Assembly (NCBI GenBank): GCA_016859345.1
Contig: CM029131.1
Span: forward strand, 12,692,378 to 12,756,377
Direction of reading: 5' to 3'
DNA from: Istiophorus platypterus
Lineage: Eukaryota > Chordata > Actinopteri > Istiophoriformes > Istiophoridae
Length of the DNA stretch: 64,000 bases
Positions 47,570 through 58,783 of this stretch are shown piece after piece. Every line of letters starts with the position of its first letter. Positions within the stretch are counted from its first letter, which is position 1. The translations under genes and the position numbers were made by a program. Under the pieces are notes generated by a model. The model did not search any database, had not been told where the DNA came from, and saw nothing but the letters and a program-made list of their open reading frames with translations.

Positions 47570-48610
47570 GCTATTTCCTGATCCACAACAGCCACATCTT
47601 CTACTCTTCGTTCTCTCTCATTTTCCTCATTCATCAACTCTTCAAAGTACTCTTTCCATCTTCCCATCACACTGCTGGCACCTGTCAATACATTTCCATC
47701 TCTATCCTTAATCACCCTAACCTGCTGCACGTCCTTCCCATCTCTGTCTCTCTGCCTTGCCAATCTGTATAGATCAGTCTCTCCCTCCTTACTGTCCAAC
47801 GTAACATACAAGTCATCATAAGCCCCTTGTTTGGCCTTTGCCACCTCTACTTTCACCTTACGCTGCATCTCCCTGTACTCCTGTCTACTGTCTTCAGTCC
47901 TCTCAGTGTCCCACTTCTTCTTAGCTAATCTCTTTTTCTGTATACACCCCTGCACCTCCTCATTCCACCACCAAGTCTCCTTATCTACTTTCCTTCCAGA
48001 TGACACACCAAGTACTCTCCTCCCTGTCTCCCTGATCACATTAGCTGTAGTTGTCCAGTCATCTGGAAGCACCTCCTGACCTCCCAGAGCCGAATCTGCC
48101 CATAGCTTCCTCATCGCCTCTGTTTCCTGCACCAACATGTCCATTGAAGTCTGCAGCAATGACAACTCTCTCATCTCTAGGGATGCTGTGTATGGCTTCA
48201 TCAAGGTGCGACCAGAATTTGTCCTTCTCCTCCAGCTCACAGCCTACCTGTGGAGCATACCCACTAACCACATTGAACATTACACCTTCGATTTCTAGCT
48301 TCAGACTCATCACTCTATCGGACACTCTTTTTACCTCCAGGACATTCCTAACAAGCTCCTCTTTCAAGATAACTGCTACTCCGTTTCTCTTCCTATCTAC
48401 ACCATGGTAGAAGAACTTGAACCCTGCTCCCAAACTTGTAGCCTTGCTACCTTTCCACCTGGTCTCCTGGACACACAGTATGTCTACCTTCCTTCTCTGC
48501 ATCATGTTAACTAACTCTCTACCCTTTCCTGTCATGGTTCCAACATTCAAAGTCCCTACTCTCAGTCCTAGCCTCTTGGCATTCCTCTTCTCTCCCCTTG
48601 CGGCTACATT
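47570..48610 (-). mobile_element. truncated, internally deleted LINE, copy 1
   Basis: On the minus strand, from about 48600, an APE-type endonuclease: LRVGTLNVGTMTGKGREL, then VDILCVQETRWKGSKA (the catalytic Glu motif), NGVAVIL, NVVSGYAPQVG and VVIAADFNGHVG. Right after GDEEAMGRFG the frame jumps to PDDWTTTANVIRETGRRVLG and a basic spacer region ending DRDGNVLTG..VMGRWKEYFEELMNEE, the segment that precedes reverse transcriptase. The end of the endonuclease (with its SDH motif) is deleted, and the reverse transcriptase domain is absent. Organisation resembles RTE-like fish LINEs, but the clade was not determined. Inactive. Confidence 0.85.
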
Positions 48611-48899
48611 TGCCCAAAGCAGAAGCGCTAAGCGATAAAAATGTAGTTAAGTATACTTTAGTAACTAGACATCAGAATCTCATTTCCTGTTTCCTTGAGG
48701 ATTTGATGGCATTAGCGTTTAAGTTGGGAAAAGAAAATAAAGTCAACGGAGACTGAATGAGCAGCCTGTATCAAGCATCGCTTCATTGTCATGTTTATCA
48801 GGGGTCTCATCACACCATCGCCCTCTCTGGTGCCATCTGCTGGTGCCCTCTGGGAAATACATACATAATAGTCCTATTCCTATAGAAACTATATGGCCT

Positions 48900-49955
48900 C
48901 TAACAGCCCTGTTGCCATTCGGAAAGGCAGATGAAGAGGCTGGTGCAGGCTGGTGTGGGGAGCATTATAGTGTGAGGCAGGTGTGAGCCAAGGATCCAGG
49001 ATGCAATGATGCTACTGTCCAGGTACATGAGGGATGTTCCCACAATCCATGAAAACATGATGAAGGGAACCACTAAATGCAGCTGAGGCCTTGGGAAAAG
49101 CAATTTGTATTCCAGTTCAAAAGTCAAAATGAGAGTACAACAATTAGTATTTCACAGGGCAAGTTTTAACACAATGTTTTCCCATTCTTTTGCTAAGCTA
49201 AGCTACCCAGTTAGCTTTCATCCACAAGTAACATCACATCAGTTTTCTCAAACCCTTTTCTTTGTACCTGATGTCTAAGAAATTGCATGAAGATGCAGAG
49301 GGGGATCAGAACTGACTGGACAGTTCTTCTTCGTGTCATTTTTTACAGATATTTAGTTTAAGGGGGACAGAATGGATGGAAGCCTTTTTTCCTCCATGGA
49401 AAAAAATGATTAAATGTAAGGAATGACTATAATAAAATAAAAAATACTCAAGGTGAATAGATTAAAAAATGGATTTACTGAATTATATATTTGAGGTATT
49501 CAGTTTCTTAAATTTGACTTAATGACTGAACTGTTTATATTTATATGGCTGAATCCTTCTATCACAGGTACTGGTCTACACAAAGCTGAGCGGTCTTATT
49601 TGTCTGAAGCAGACACTCAGTCGGGTTTACCTGTCGAGGCTGCAGCGGCACCGATCAGCACAGGTGGAACTCCATGAAGAACCACCACCACAGGTAGATG
49701 TGGTGTCCTCCGGCTGTAGATGTGGAGCCGGAGGACAGTGTCCTCGGATGGAAATCCCAAAGTGCCAAAACGGGAAAACAAAACAGGAAACATGTTAAAT
49801 CCTTCTTGTTTTACATGTACATTTTTGATATTTCTGTCTAGATTCCTTTTTGATGCAGCAAATATGCTAAACATGAGCTCACTTACTGGGTCACCAGCTA
49901 TCAGTGAGTCATTATGAAGCCAGTTGTGTGGCAGATTGAGCCCATTACAGCTCAT
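48900..49955 (-). pseudogene. SLC5A7-like pseudogene, minus copy 2
   Basis: Same two pieces as copy 1 (49640-49790 and 48900-49127). The late piece reads YKLLFPRPQLHLVVPFIMFS, then WIVGTSLMYLDSS. It differs from copy 1 by small indels, for example loss of AGAGG near 49060. Confidence 0.65.
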
Positions 49956-50110
49956 TTTTCACTCTCGAGAAAGATGCTGTATTTGAAAAAAACATTTCAC
50001 TGTTATTCTGTGGAAGATTCAAAACAAGTCAAAAATAGATAAACATACAAACTATTCCGGTCCGAGAGGGGGGGGGGGTGTTTGATGGGATTAGAAAGGC
50101 CCAACCGGTG

Positions 50111-50176
50111 CGAAGGTAAACCGAAGGTAAACCGAAGGTAAACCGAAGGTAAACCGAAGTTAAACCGAAGGTAAAC
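50111..50176. repeat. 11-bp minisatellite, second array
   Basis: Same unit and order, including the GTT variant, as the first array. It is preceded by a longer G-run. Confidence 0.95.
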
Positions 50177-50209
50177 ACGCCCATATACTGGAACGCTGCT
50201 ATTTACTGC

Positions 50210-51248
50210 TATTTCCTGATCCACAACAGCCACATCTTCTACTCTTCGTTCTCTCTCATTTTCCTCATTCATCAACTCTTCAAAGTACTCTTTCCATCTT
50301 CCCATCACACTGCTGGCACCTGTCAATACATTTCCATCTCTATCCTTAATCACCCTAACCTGCTGCACGTCCTTCCCATCTCTGTCTCTCTGCCTTGCCA
50401 ATCTGTATAGATCAGTCTCTCCCTCCTTACTGTCCAACGTAACATACAAGTCATCATAAGCCCCTTGTTTGGCCTTTGCCACCTCTACTTTCACCTTACG
50501 CTGCATCTCCCTGTACTCCTGTCTACTGTCTTCAGTCCTCTCAGTGTCCCACTTCTTCTTAGCTAATCTCTTTTTCTGTATACACCCCTGCACCTCCTCA
50601 TTCCACCACCAAGTCTCCTTATCTACTTTCCTTCCAGATGACACACCAAGTACTCTCCTCCCTGTCTCCCTGATCACATTAGCTGTAGTTGTCCAGTCAT
50701 CTGGAAGCACCTCCTGACCTCCCAGAGCCGAATCTGCCCATAGCTTCCTCATCGCCTCTGTTTCCTGCACCAACATGTCCATTGAAGTCTGCAGCAATGA
50801 CAACTCTCTCATCTCTAGGGATGCTGTGTATGGCTTCATCAAGGTGCGACCAGAATTTGTCCTTCTCCTCCAGCTCACAGCCTACCTGTGGAGCATACCC
50901 ACTAACCACATTGAACATTACACCTTCGATTTCTAGCTTCAGACTCATCACTCTATCGGACACTCTTTTTACCTCCAGGACATTCCTAACAAGCTCCTCT
51001 TTCAAGATAACTGCTACTCCGTTTCTCTTCCTATCTACACCATGGTAGAAGAACTTGAACCCTGCTCCCAAACTTGTAGCCTTGCTACCTTTCCACCTGG
51101 TCTCCTGGACACACAGTATGTCTACCTTCCTTCTCTGCATCATGTTAACTAACTCTCTACCCTTTCCTGTCATGGTTCCAACATTCAAAGTCCCTACTCT
51201 CAGTCCTAGCCTCTTGGCATTCCTCTTCTCTCCCCTTGCGGCTACATT
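50210..51248 (-). mobile_element. truncated, internally deleted LINE, copy 2
   Basis: Reads the same as the copy at 47570-48610, with the same internal deletion and the same two ends. It is therefore a copy by segmental duplication, not a second insertion. One extra A near 51268 lies outside the coding part. Confidence 0.85.
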
Positions 51249-51529
51249 TGCCCAAAGCAGAAGCGCTAAAGCGATAAAAATGTAGTTAAGTATACTTTAG
51301 TAACTAGACATCAGAATCTCATTTCCTGTTTCCTTGAGGATTTGATGGCATTAGCGTTTAAGTTGGGAAAAGAAAATAAAGTCAACGGAGACTGAATGAG
51401 CAGCCTGTATCAAGCATCGCTTCATTGTCATGTTTATCAGGGGTCTCATCACACCATCGCCCTCTCTGGTGCCCTCTGGGAAATGCACCTGCTCACTACA
51501 TAATAGTCCTATTCCTATAGAAACTATAT

Positions 51530-52430
51530 AGCCTCTAACAGCCCTGTTGCCATTCGGAAAGGCAGATGAAGAGGATGCAGGCCGGTGTGGGGAGCATTAT
51601 AGTGTGAGGCAGGTGTGAGCCAAGGATCCAGGATGCAATGATGCTGCTGTCATGAGGGATGTTCCCACAATCCATGAAAACATGATGAAGGGAACCACTA
51701 AATGCAGCTGAGGCCTTGGGAAAAGCAATTTGTATTCCAGTTCAAAAGTCAAAATGAGAGTACAACAATTAGTATTTCACAGGGCAAGTTTTAACACAAT
51801 GCTGTAGCCTTAGCTTTCATCCACAAGTAATTTCCTCACATCAGTTTTCTCAAACCCTTTTCTTTGTACCCTGACTATAATAAAATAAAAAATACTCAAG
51901 GTGAATAGATTAAAAAATGGATTTACTAAATTATATATTTGAGGTATTCAGTTTCTTAAATTTGACTTAATGACTGAACTGTTTATATTTATATGGCTGA
52001 ATCCTTCTATCACAGGTACTGGTCTACACAAAGCTGAGCGGTCTTATTTGTCGGAAGCAGACACTCAGTCGGGTTTACCTGTCGAGGCTGCAGCGGCACC
52101 GATCAGCACAGGTGGAACTCCATGAAGAACCACCACCACAGGTCATTCTGGCTGTAGATGTGGAGCCGGAGGACAGTGTCCTCGGATGGAAATCCCAAAG
52201 TGCATGTTACATGGAAACATGTTAAATCCTTCTTGTTTTATATGTAGATTTTTGATATTTCTGTCTAGATTCCTTTTTGATGCAGCAAATACGCTAAAGA
52301 CACCGGGGGCTCACTCACTGGGTCACCAGCTATCAGTGAGTCATTATGAAGCCAGTTGTGGCAGATTGAGCCCGTTACAGCTCATTTTTCACTCTCTAGA
52401 AAGATGCTGTGAAAAAAACATTTCACTGTT
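51530..52430 (-). pseudogene. SLC5A7-like pseudogene, minus copy 3
   Basis: The late piece (51545-51760) has lost about a dozen bases after GATGCTGCTGTC, so no long frame remains; the earlier piece (52075-52195) has lost part of the splice context. The most decayed of the three minus copies. Confidence 0.6.
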
Positions 52431-52530
52431 ATTCTGTGGAAGATTCAAACAAGTCAAAAATAGATAAACATACAAACTATTCCGGTCCGAGAGGGGGAGG
52501 GGTCGATGGGATTAGAAAGGCCCAACCGGT

Positions 52531-52553
52531 GCGAAGGTAAACCGAAGGTAAAC
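52531..52553. repeat. 11-bp minisatellite, two copies
   Basis: Shortest array of the CGAAGGTAAAC unit; probably nearest to the form before expansion. Confidence 0.8.
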
Positions 52554-52609
52554 ACGCCCATATACTGGAACCATTCTGTTCTTGGTTCTTTGGCTGGTTA
52601 TTGGCTCTC

Positions 52610-52772
52610 GGGCTCCGTAAAAATCCCCAGTTTTAGACGTGACCTTCGCTCCTTTTTCCTCAGTTTACCGACGCCTCCGAACAGCTTGTCCACCCTCAGC
52701 GTCCTTCGTACCGGAGATCAGCTGCTACTGAACGGAAGAGGCGGGGCAGTGGCTCCCCGCTGGCTGGGGTAA
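52610..52772 (+). pseudogene. slain1: candidate last exon of slain1-like gene, degenerate
   Basis: A plus-strand frame reads LRSFFLSLPTPPNSLSTLSV and then LRTGDQLLLNGRGG before a stop at 52770-52772. SLAIN1 ends in [20 protein letters not shown] followed by NWRDGCY. The match covers the conserved RSF..PP..SLSTL..LR run. The expected C-terminal Cys-Tyr-stop is present as TGCTACTGA at 52723-52731, but one base out of frame. A possible internal acceptor (TTTTTCCTCAG) ends at 52663. If real, this is the slain1 terminus, 22 kb from the previous exon and frameshifted at the end. It could still be a coincidence. Confidence 0.4.
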
Positions 52773-53930
52773 ACTAACTAGACTAGAGGACTAAGTGAGA
52801 GAATGAACGAACGATTGCCGCCAGTATTACTTTTTTGTGTGTGTAATCTCTCCAATGTTGTTAATTGGCAGATTATCGGGTTTTTTTTTTGGGGGGGGGC
52901 AGTGTATGTGCTCTGTTGAACTTAGGTTTTGACAATAACGTTTGTCTGGGGCTGAAGATTGATTCATCAACTTGTAAATTATGTTTGGTAACGAATGCAA
53001 ATTGTTGAAATGTTCTGTTCTTCAGCTTAAACTAACATATGAGGGCTTGTTGACTGACACTTTCAGATTTATTTATTTTTGCCTCATAATATTAGCCAAC
53101 TTTTTGATCAAATTTTAGATCAGTTAACATGAAGCCTACTCTGGTCAAAACAAAGGGCCCGATTTCCTAATTTTTACTCTACACTGCTTATCAAAGGCAA
53201 AATTTGCAGAAATCATCAGTCATCAAGCCGTGGTGTGTTAGTTTAGCTGAACGAGTTGTTTGGCAGAAACCTGCTAACACAGCTAACATTTGAAGCTAAC
53301 ATTTGAACAATCTGCTTGCTTTACATTTTCAACCAAACATAACTTACAAGTTGATGAAAGAACTACATAAACACATTCGGTCTTATTAATAAAAACATTT
53401 AAATCCATTCTCATTCATTAACAGAGGGAAGATACCCAAGTGTTTGTCGCATGTGCTCTGATACTTTCTAATTTCGGGTAAAACTGTCAAACAGGAAGTG
53501 GGAGAACTCAATGGTGTTTATAGCGTTGGGACTGTACCAAGTCAGGTGTCAGAGGGGTGTTGGTTGTCAGGGCGCCCTATGGAACAGCTGCTGGGACTTA
53601 ATGATAATAAACAAGGTACAATGATTAGGCTTCATTGTTTTTCATGGATCAGCTGAACTAATTCTACTTCTACTTATGATTGTCTCCATTAAAGCTAAAG
53701 AGATACTTATGGTAATGGGCGTGTTTTATCTCCCACCTGTGAGCTACGGCTCCGATCTGCAGCAGCTTCAAACGTAACCTGTGACTTGCTCCGGAAACTG
53801 GAGACTATTAACATTCACCTTCTCCGAGTCCGTGCGTCCGTCTCGTCCCTGCTGGTCCACGTTTGAGTCCTGTGGTGAAATAAAACAAAAGTTAAACCTC
53901 AACTATGAGGCAGCAACAAAAATCCAAACT
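52773..53930. other. no gene recognised
   Basis: AT-rich intergenic DNA with a T-run/G-run at 52880-52900. Probably 3' flank of the slain1-like gene. Confidence 0.4.
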
Positions 53931-53973
53931 TCACATGGCTGCAACATCTATTAAATGCAGCTTGTCTCTGCAG

Positions 53974-53988
53974 CCACAAGAGGGCGCT
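53974..53988 (+). promoter_or_regulatory. CTCF-like motif
   Basis: CCACAAGAGGGCGCT, close to the CTCF consensus, about 65 nt before a ZNF143-like site. Confidence 0.55.
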
Positions 53989-54053
53989 CTGCCCCTGCAG
54001 ATGTGGTGCCGAAGCCTCAAAACCAGCGAAGACGACGCAACATCTGCTGCTGT

Positions 54054-54074
54054 GGAATTGTGGGATGTGTAGTG
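54054..54074 (-). promoter_or_regulatory. ZNF143/Staf-like motif
   Basis: On the minus strand: ACTACACATCCCACAATTCC, close to the long ZNF143 motif ACTACAATTCCCAGAATGC. Such sites usually mark promoters. No gene start was recognised next to it. Confidence 0.4.
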
Positions 54075-54248
54075 TTTAAAGGCCGCTGTCGGTCCAGGTG
54101 GGGAACCGACTCCTTCCTTAAGGAGACGAGTCAAACGGACACGTGCTGGTCGGAGGAAGAGGATTAACTCAGGTAATGTCGCGGCGGTGAACTCACGTGT
54201 GTGTGTGTGTGTGTGTCCCCGTCAAGTTACCTTAATGATGAACGCGCG

Positions 54249-54249
<1 letters not shown>

Positions 54250-54320
<71 letters not shown>
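54250..54320. repeat. (CA)n microsatellite
   Basis: About 35 CA dinucleotides, preceded by a short (GT)n at 54199-54216. Confidence 0.97.
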
Positions 54321-54326
<6 letters not shown>

Positions 54327-54475
54327 TACATACGGACACAATTTCCCATCTAAGATCCCAAGGTTATGTAAAGACACCCAATAATACAATTTACACTTAA
54401 AAAAATGCTTAAGAATTGTCTTAGATTATTGTTTTTGATATTTAAAAAAAAAAAAAGATTTTTAAGTCTGTCTAG

Positions 54476-54985
54476 ATACAGTGTCCAGTTGCCCATAATT
54501 ACACTGAAACAGGTTCTGCTACTTCTCCATCCTCCTGTACATACTGGTTGTTGATCGGTGACAAACCTCACAGCTCTTGTTCTGGGCTTTGCTGGTGGAA
54601 ATTGGATTACTGCTGCTAGAAGAAGGAGAGGAGGATCAGGGTTGTTTTTGTCCTTTCACTGCAGCTCAAATACTTTTCATTAAGAAAAGAGGGGATTCTG
54701 TACGAAAAAGACAATAACTTTTGAAGATATTCACAATTTTTCTGGCTCGGACTGTTGCAGCGTTAAACTAATTACAGGTTGTGCCCTCCGCCCACTCACC
54801 TGCACTTGAAACAGCAGGAAAATACCTGTTTCAATGTTGCTAATGGCACCTGACTATTGTTTTAAGGTGGACTTTAAAAATGTGAACACAGCCTTTAATT
54901 TGAAAACATCAAGCGGTAAGAAGATTCCTTGAGGATCCTGTTTAATAAGAACAAAAAGGGACGAAAGCCTCCCAAAACAAACATG
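54476..54985 (-). repeat. right arm of large inverted repeat
   Basis: Inverted counterpart of 31475-32006, with an unmatched insert near 54590-54640. A minus-strand frame includes LIKQDPQGIFLPLDVFKLKA, vaguely like the SLC5A7 tail (GTLPPKLDVFDAVV). Confidence 0.85.
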
Positions 54986-56079
54986 TAGCAATTCAGACAC
55001 AAGCTTCTTTGTGTTTTCCACAAAAGATGGAAACAATAATTGTTAATTAGCTTGTTTTAACTTCTCTAAGAGGGACTGAAGTAAACAAAGTAACCAGTAA
55101 ATATGGTTTTAATTTCCCCTGCACTCTTAAAAATGACCAGTCGCTTTAAAACACACAAGGAAGGAACATACTAGAGCCATTTTCCAACCCGCACCACAGT
55201 AGGAAAAACATTTCTCAGCTGCACATGCTGGTAAAAAAAAAACCATGACATGCATGGGGGATGCGCAGGTCGGTGTTTTGAAAAGATGCGTTAAAAACAA
55301 CTTGTCGTTTTTTAAGAGTGCAGAAACAATGTGGTCGCAAGATGTTTGGGGGCATCGGAGCGGCTGACATGCCCCTTGTATGTTCTTCCCCTGCTTTTCT
55401 CACAGTGAATAAGAGGATGTCTGACATCTGGAAGCGCTCAGGAGGCAGGACTCTAGCCCTCACAACCCCCCCCCCCCACCAGCCCCCACCCTTGTTGTTT
55501 CTCACGGGACAAACATCAAAAAGGGCAGCAGATAACGTTTTCACTCTCCTGTAAAAGGTGCCTGAGCCCCGAGCCACCGAACCTGAGGTCTCAGACCAGG
55601 GAGGTTCTCGAGAGGTTCTCGGGAGGTTCTCTGGCACTGAACGGGGTTGCGACACAGAACCTCACGCACCTGACACGTGTGAAAAGGCTGAGAGCTGCAG
55701 GGCGAATTGAAGCCTGCGTTTAGGGGACAGCTGGGGGGAGATGAGAGGAGAATGTACTGGAAGGAAAAGGTTGCGAGGCCTGACTCAGGTTTTTAGCCTT
55801 GAGGCCTTTTGGTTCCTGTCATAGTTAAAGTGACATCATACTGGTCAACATTACACTGAGGAGTGTTTGATTTTTTTGCCCTCCCCATTTACAAACACGA
55901 GGGGGGCAGAATATTAGAAACACCTCTCAGTATAATGTCGTCCAGTACAAGACCATCAATTACTGTGGCCTCAGTGTTAAAACATATAATTGACTCAACA
56001 TCTTTGTTAGTGTCATTAAAAACTGAACATTTTGGGTATTATAAGAGTAGAAGCTACAGTTGTACTGGTTTGCAATAGA

Positions 56080-56081
<2 letters not shown>

Positions 56082-56132
<51 letters not shown>
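56082..56132. repeat. (TA)n(CA)n microsatellite
   Basis: About 20 TA then 5 CA dinucleotides. Confidence 0.95.
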
Positions 56133-58330
56133 AGTGTCCCCTTAGTTTATATACAGTCAATGGAAATTTGTTACCCATAGTAACACTGACTTCCAGCTCC
56201 CCTGGAACTGTCAGGATGTTTATCGTATATCTGCAGTATAATAGGACATATATGGGAGGGATCGGTGCAGGTTAACCGAGATAGTTTGGAGAACATCCTC
56301 ATCTTCACAATGAGCAAAAGCAGGTTTTCCCCCTTGAATTTTATCATAACGCTTGTCACCTCCTGTTTAATTTAGGCAGCACAGACACACTCAAGAAATA
56401 TGAGCCTCTGGGTTTGCTTAAAATGCCTTTTTTTTCCTCATTTGCAAACCATCTTTTTCATTCCCTCGCTTCTTTAAAAAAAAAAAAAAAAAAGTTTAAA
56501 AAGCTTCAGAAGTTAAATGCAGCCAGGACAGTTGTGCAGCTTTACTCCAAAGGCACAGCCTGCACAGCCTACACGCCTACGAGGCCTCCCAGACTCCTCC
56601 CAGACACAGCAGTGCTGACAAAAACAGTCTCACTTTACGGCTGGATTCGACCCAAACGGCCCAAATTGGCCCAGTCAATCATAACTTGCCTAAAAACATC
56701 CCCATCCAGAACGATGTCACTGATGTATGTCTCATTTTGGATTAAAGAAAAACCAAGAAGCTGAAGGGGGAGCTTTGTGAGACTCTGGTAATGTGGGTCA
56801 TTACTTCCTCTCTGTGATGCATTTTCTGTTGCAACAGGTCACCAAGGGGGTCAACCTCAGGTGTGAGGCAGTCAGCTTTGAGTTTCGGAGAGTAAGGCAG
56901 CTTGATTGGATACAGGAGGTTAAAAAAAAAAAAAAAAAGTGGGGACAAATGCACAGTTACTCCCAGTGCTTATGTATTTCAAAGGGATTATTCTTAGATG
57001 GAGTGACATTTTCACTAAGTAAGTAAGAAGTAAGATTTTTGTGTTAAAGCCAAATGGACTAAAACAGAAAAGAATCGCAGCTTAAATAAAAAAATTTCAG
57101 ATTATACAGTCACATAAAAGGATGGAAATGACTGACAGGCCATAACTGTGAGGTTAAAGTTTAGTCAGGCTTTTATTTTTTAGTTTAAGTGTCAAACAGA
57201 GGAAGCTTGTTGTTTTTTCAGTCATTCGAAAGATCTGAAGTAGTAAAATGTGGGTAAACATTGTTCCGGCTTTTCAGGTTAACCCTGTTGCATTTTCTTC
57301 CCCATCCCTCTCCCCCTTTCTCCATGTTCCCCATCCTCCTCTGCTGCTGTTGTCCTCTGAACTAAAGCGCGCAGCGGCTGAAACACCAGCTTTAAGATGC
57401 TGGGGCCCGGCCGGGTCATCAAATGAGCGTTGTGAGGGCCAGAGACGTTCTCACGGTGGTGAGGCGAGGCCCCGAATGAAACAGGCGAGAGCAGAACACC
57501 TGCTGATGCGCTCAGGTCTTTTATTTAGTGGAAAGGTATGTCTTCAGCACCTGATATTTACTCTCCGGGGGCTGACCCTCTCTGATTCAGCTCTGAAGCC
57601 CCCCTCTCTCCTCCCTGCAGTGAAATCATCTCAGTCACAAACTGTTTTCGGTCACGTGGGGAGATAATGAGCCGGGGGAACAGACCAGGCTGGTGGTTGA
57701 GGGCACTTTCCTGTCTTTTTGGCAACAGAAACCAACTTGTCATTTACTGCTGAAGGAAATTACAGAGGTTTAAATGAAATGTAGAGAACCAGATTCTTGG
57801 GTTTATTTTGCGTTTAAGTGGCAGATAGCAGCTCCTGCTGAGAGTCTATCCACTGTCTGCTTTTTGTGCATCTTTAGCTTTAAAAAAAAGATCTGGATGA
57901 TAAAATACTCTTAAATTCATCTTCAAAATTAAACTAAAAAAACAAAAACAAAACCTGCATCATTTTTGTTTGACTGTTTGATATTTTAAAATAAGGCCTT
58001 TCATGCACATGTGCATCATTTTATTCTCTGGTCTCTGAAATGAAGCATGACTGGACGCTGACTTCCTCCACAGCTGCTGACAGGCTGTTCCTGTGTGTGT
58101 GTGTGTGTCAGAGCACCGAGTACATGCAGCTGCAGCAGTCGACATGTATATACAACACAGAGCCATGTATAGTCTCCTGCACATGTGTCCTGGCTGCCGG
58201 TTTAAGTCGTGATTTGATCAAAACGCCGATTCGCGTTTACTTCAGCTCTCGGGGCCGAAGGAATCCGGTCAAAACTGTCCGTCAGCTGAGTCACTCTGGC
58301 TGGACATGAGGAGGAGGATGAGGAGGACAG

Positions 58331-58356
58331 TGATGATGATGATGATGATGATGATG
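58331..58356. repeat. (GAT)n trinucleotide repeat
   Basis: About nine GAT units. Confidence 0.9.
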
Positions 58357-58559
58357 GGGTTGTCGTGGCCACATGAGATGTCTGAGGCTACACTTTGATT
58401 CTGCTCCTATTCGGTTTTGGGGCGCAACGCGCCGGACCCGTCTCCACCTCCAAGGGATCAGAGCTGAGAGGGTCTCGGCTCTCGATTAGATTTGTGTCGG
58501 GGATCCCACAAGGACCCACCTCCAGGAACAGACTCCTCGGAGGGTTTGCGCCCTCCTCT

Positions 58560-58783
58560 CTCCCTCCCTCCCCCCGTCTTCCCTCTTTGTCATCTCTTGC
58601 GCGCCGGACGCAGGAAAAGCCGCAGCCTGCGAGCGAGCGGGGCGCAAACCGAAGCCTTTTCGCTGGAGTGAAGGGATAAGCGCAGTTTGCGCCAGTTTTT
58701 TGTGTGTGTTTCTCTAGACTATCAATGGGACCAGACGACCGAGGCTAGCCCGTTTGCGTCACTTTACCCCAGGAGCCGCAGCC
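58560..58783 (+). promoter_or_regulatory. vwde: vwde promoter/5' UTR region
   Basis: GC-rich, CpG-containing stretch (GCGCGCCGGACGCAG, GAGCGAGCGGGGCGC) directly before the vwde start codon; no TATA box seen. The transcription start cannot be placed. Confidence 0.4.

Larger units (their letters stand above)
46090..48720 (-). repeat. 2.6-kb tandem unit, copy 1 of 3
   Basis: Begins AAAAGAAAATAAAGTCAATAG and contains an SLC5A7-like exon pair in minus orientation, the 11-bp minisatellite and a truncated LINE. The offset to copy 2 is about 2632-2638 nt. Confidence 0.9.
48721..51357 (-). repeat. 2.6-kb tandem unit, copy 2 of 3
   Basis: Starts AGTTGGGAAAAGAAAATAAA. Contains the same SLC5A7-like pair, minisatellite and LINE as copy 1, so the LINE was present before this duplication. 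Confidence 0.9.
51358..52560 (-). repeat. 2.6-kb tandem unit, copy 3, without LINE
   Basis: Starts GTTTAAGTTGGGAAAAGAAA and keeps the SLC5A7-like pair and two minisatellite units, but the LINE is absent. After ACACGCCCATATACTGGAAC it passes straight into slain1-like flanking DNA. Confidence 0.88.
54990..58560. other. intergenic between slain1-like gene and vwde
   Basis: No gene recognised. Contains C-run 55465-55478, a TA microsatellite (56082-56122), A-runs (56477-56493; 56921-56938) and a (GAT)n tract (58331-58356). Open frames cross these repeats. Confidence 0.5.

Noticed and set aside
47371..48240. 289-codon minus frame as a cellular gene
   Set aside because: Its first third is the wrong-frame shadow of LINE endonuclease and its last third is minisatellite; only the middle is LINE spacer coding sequence.
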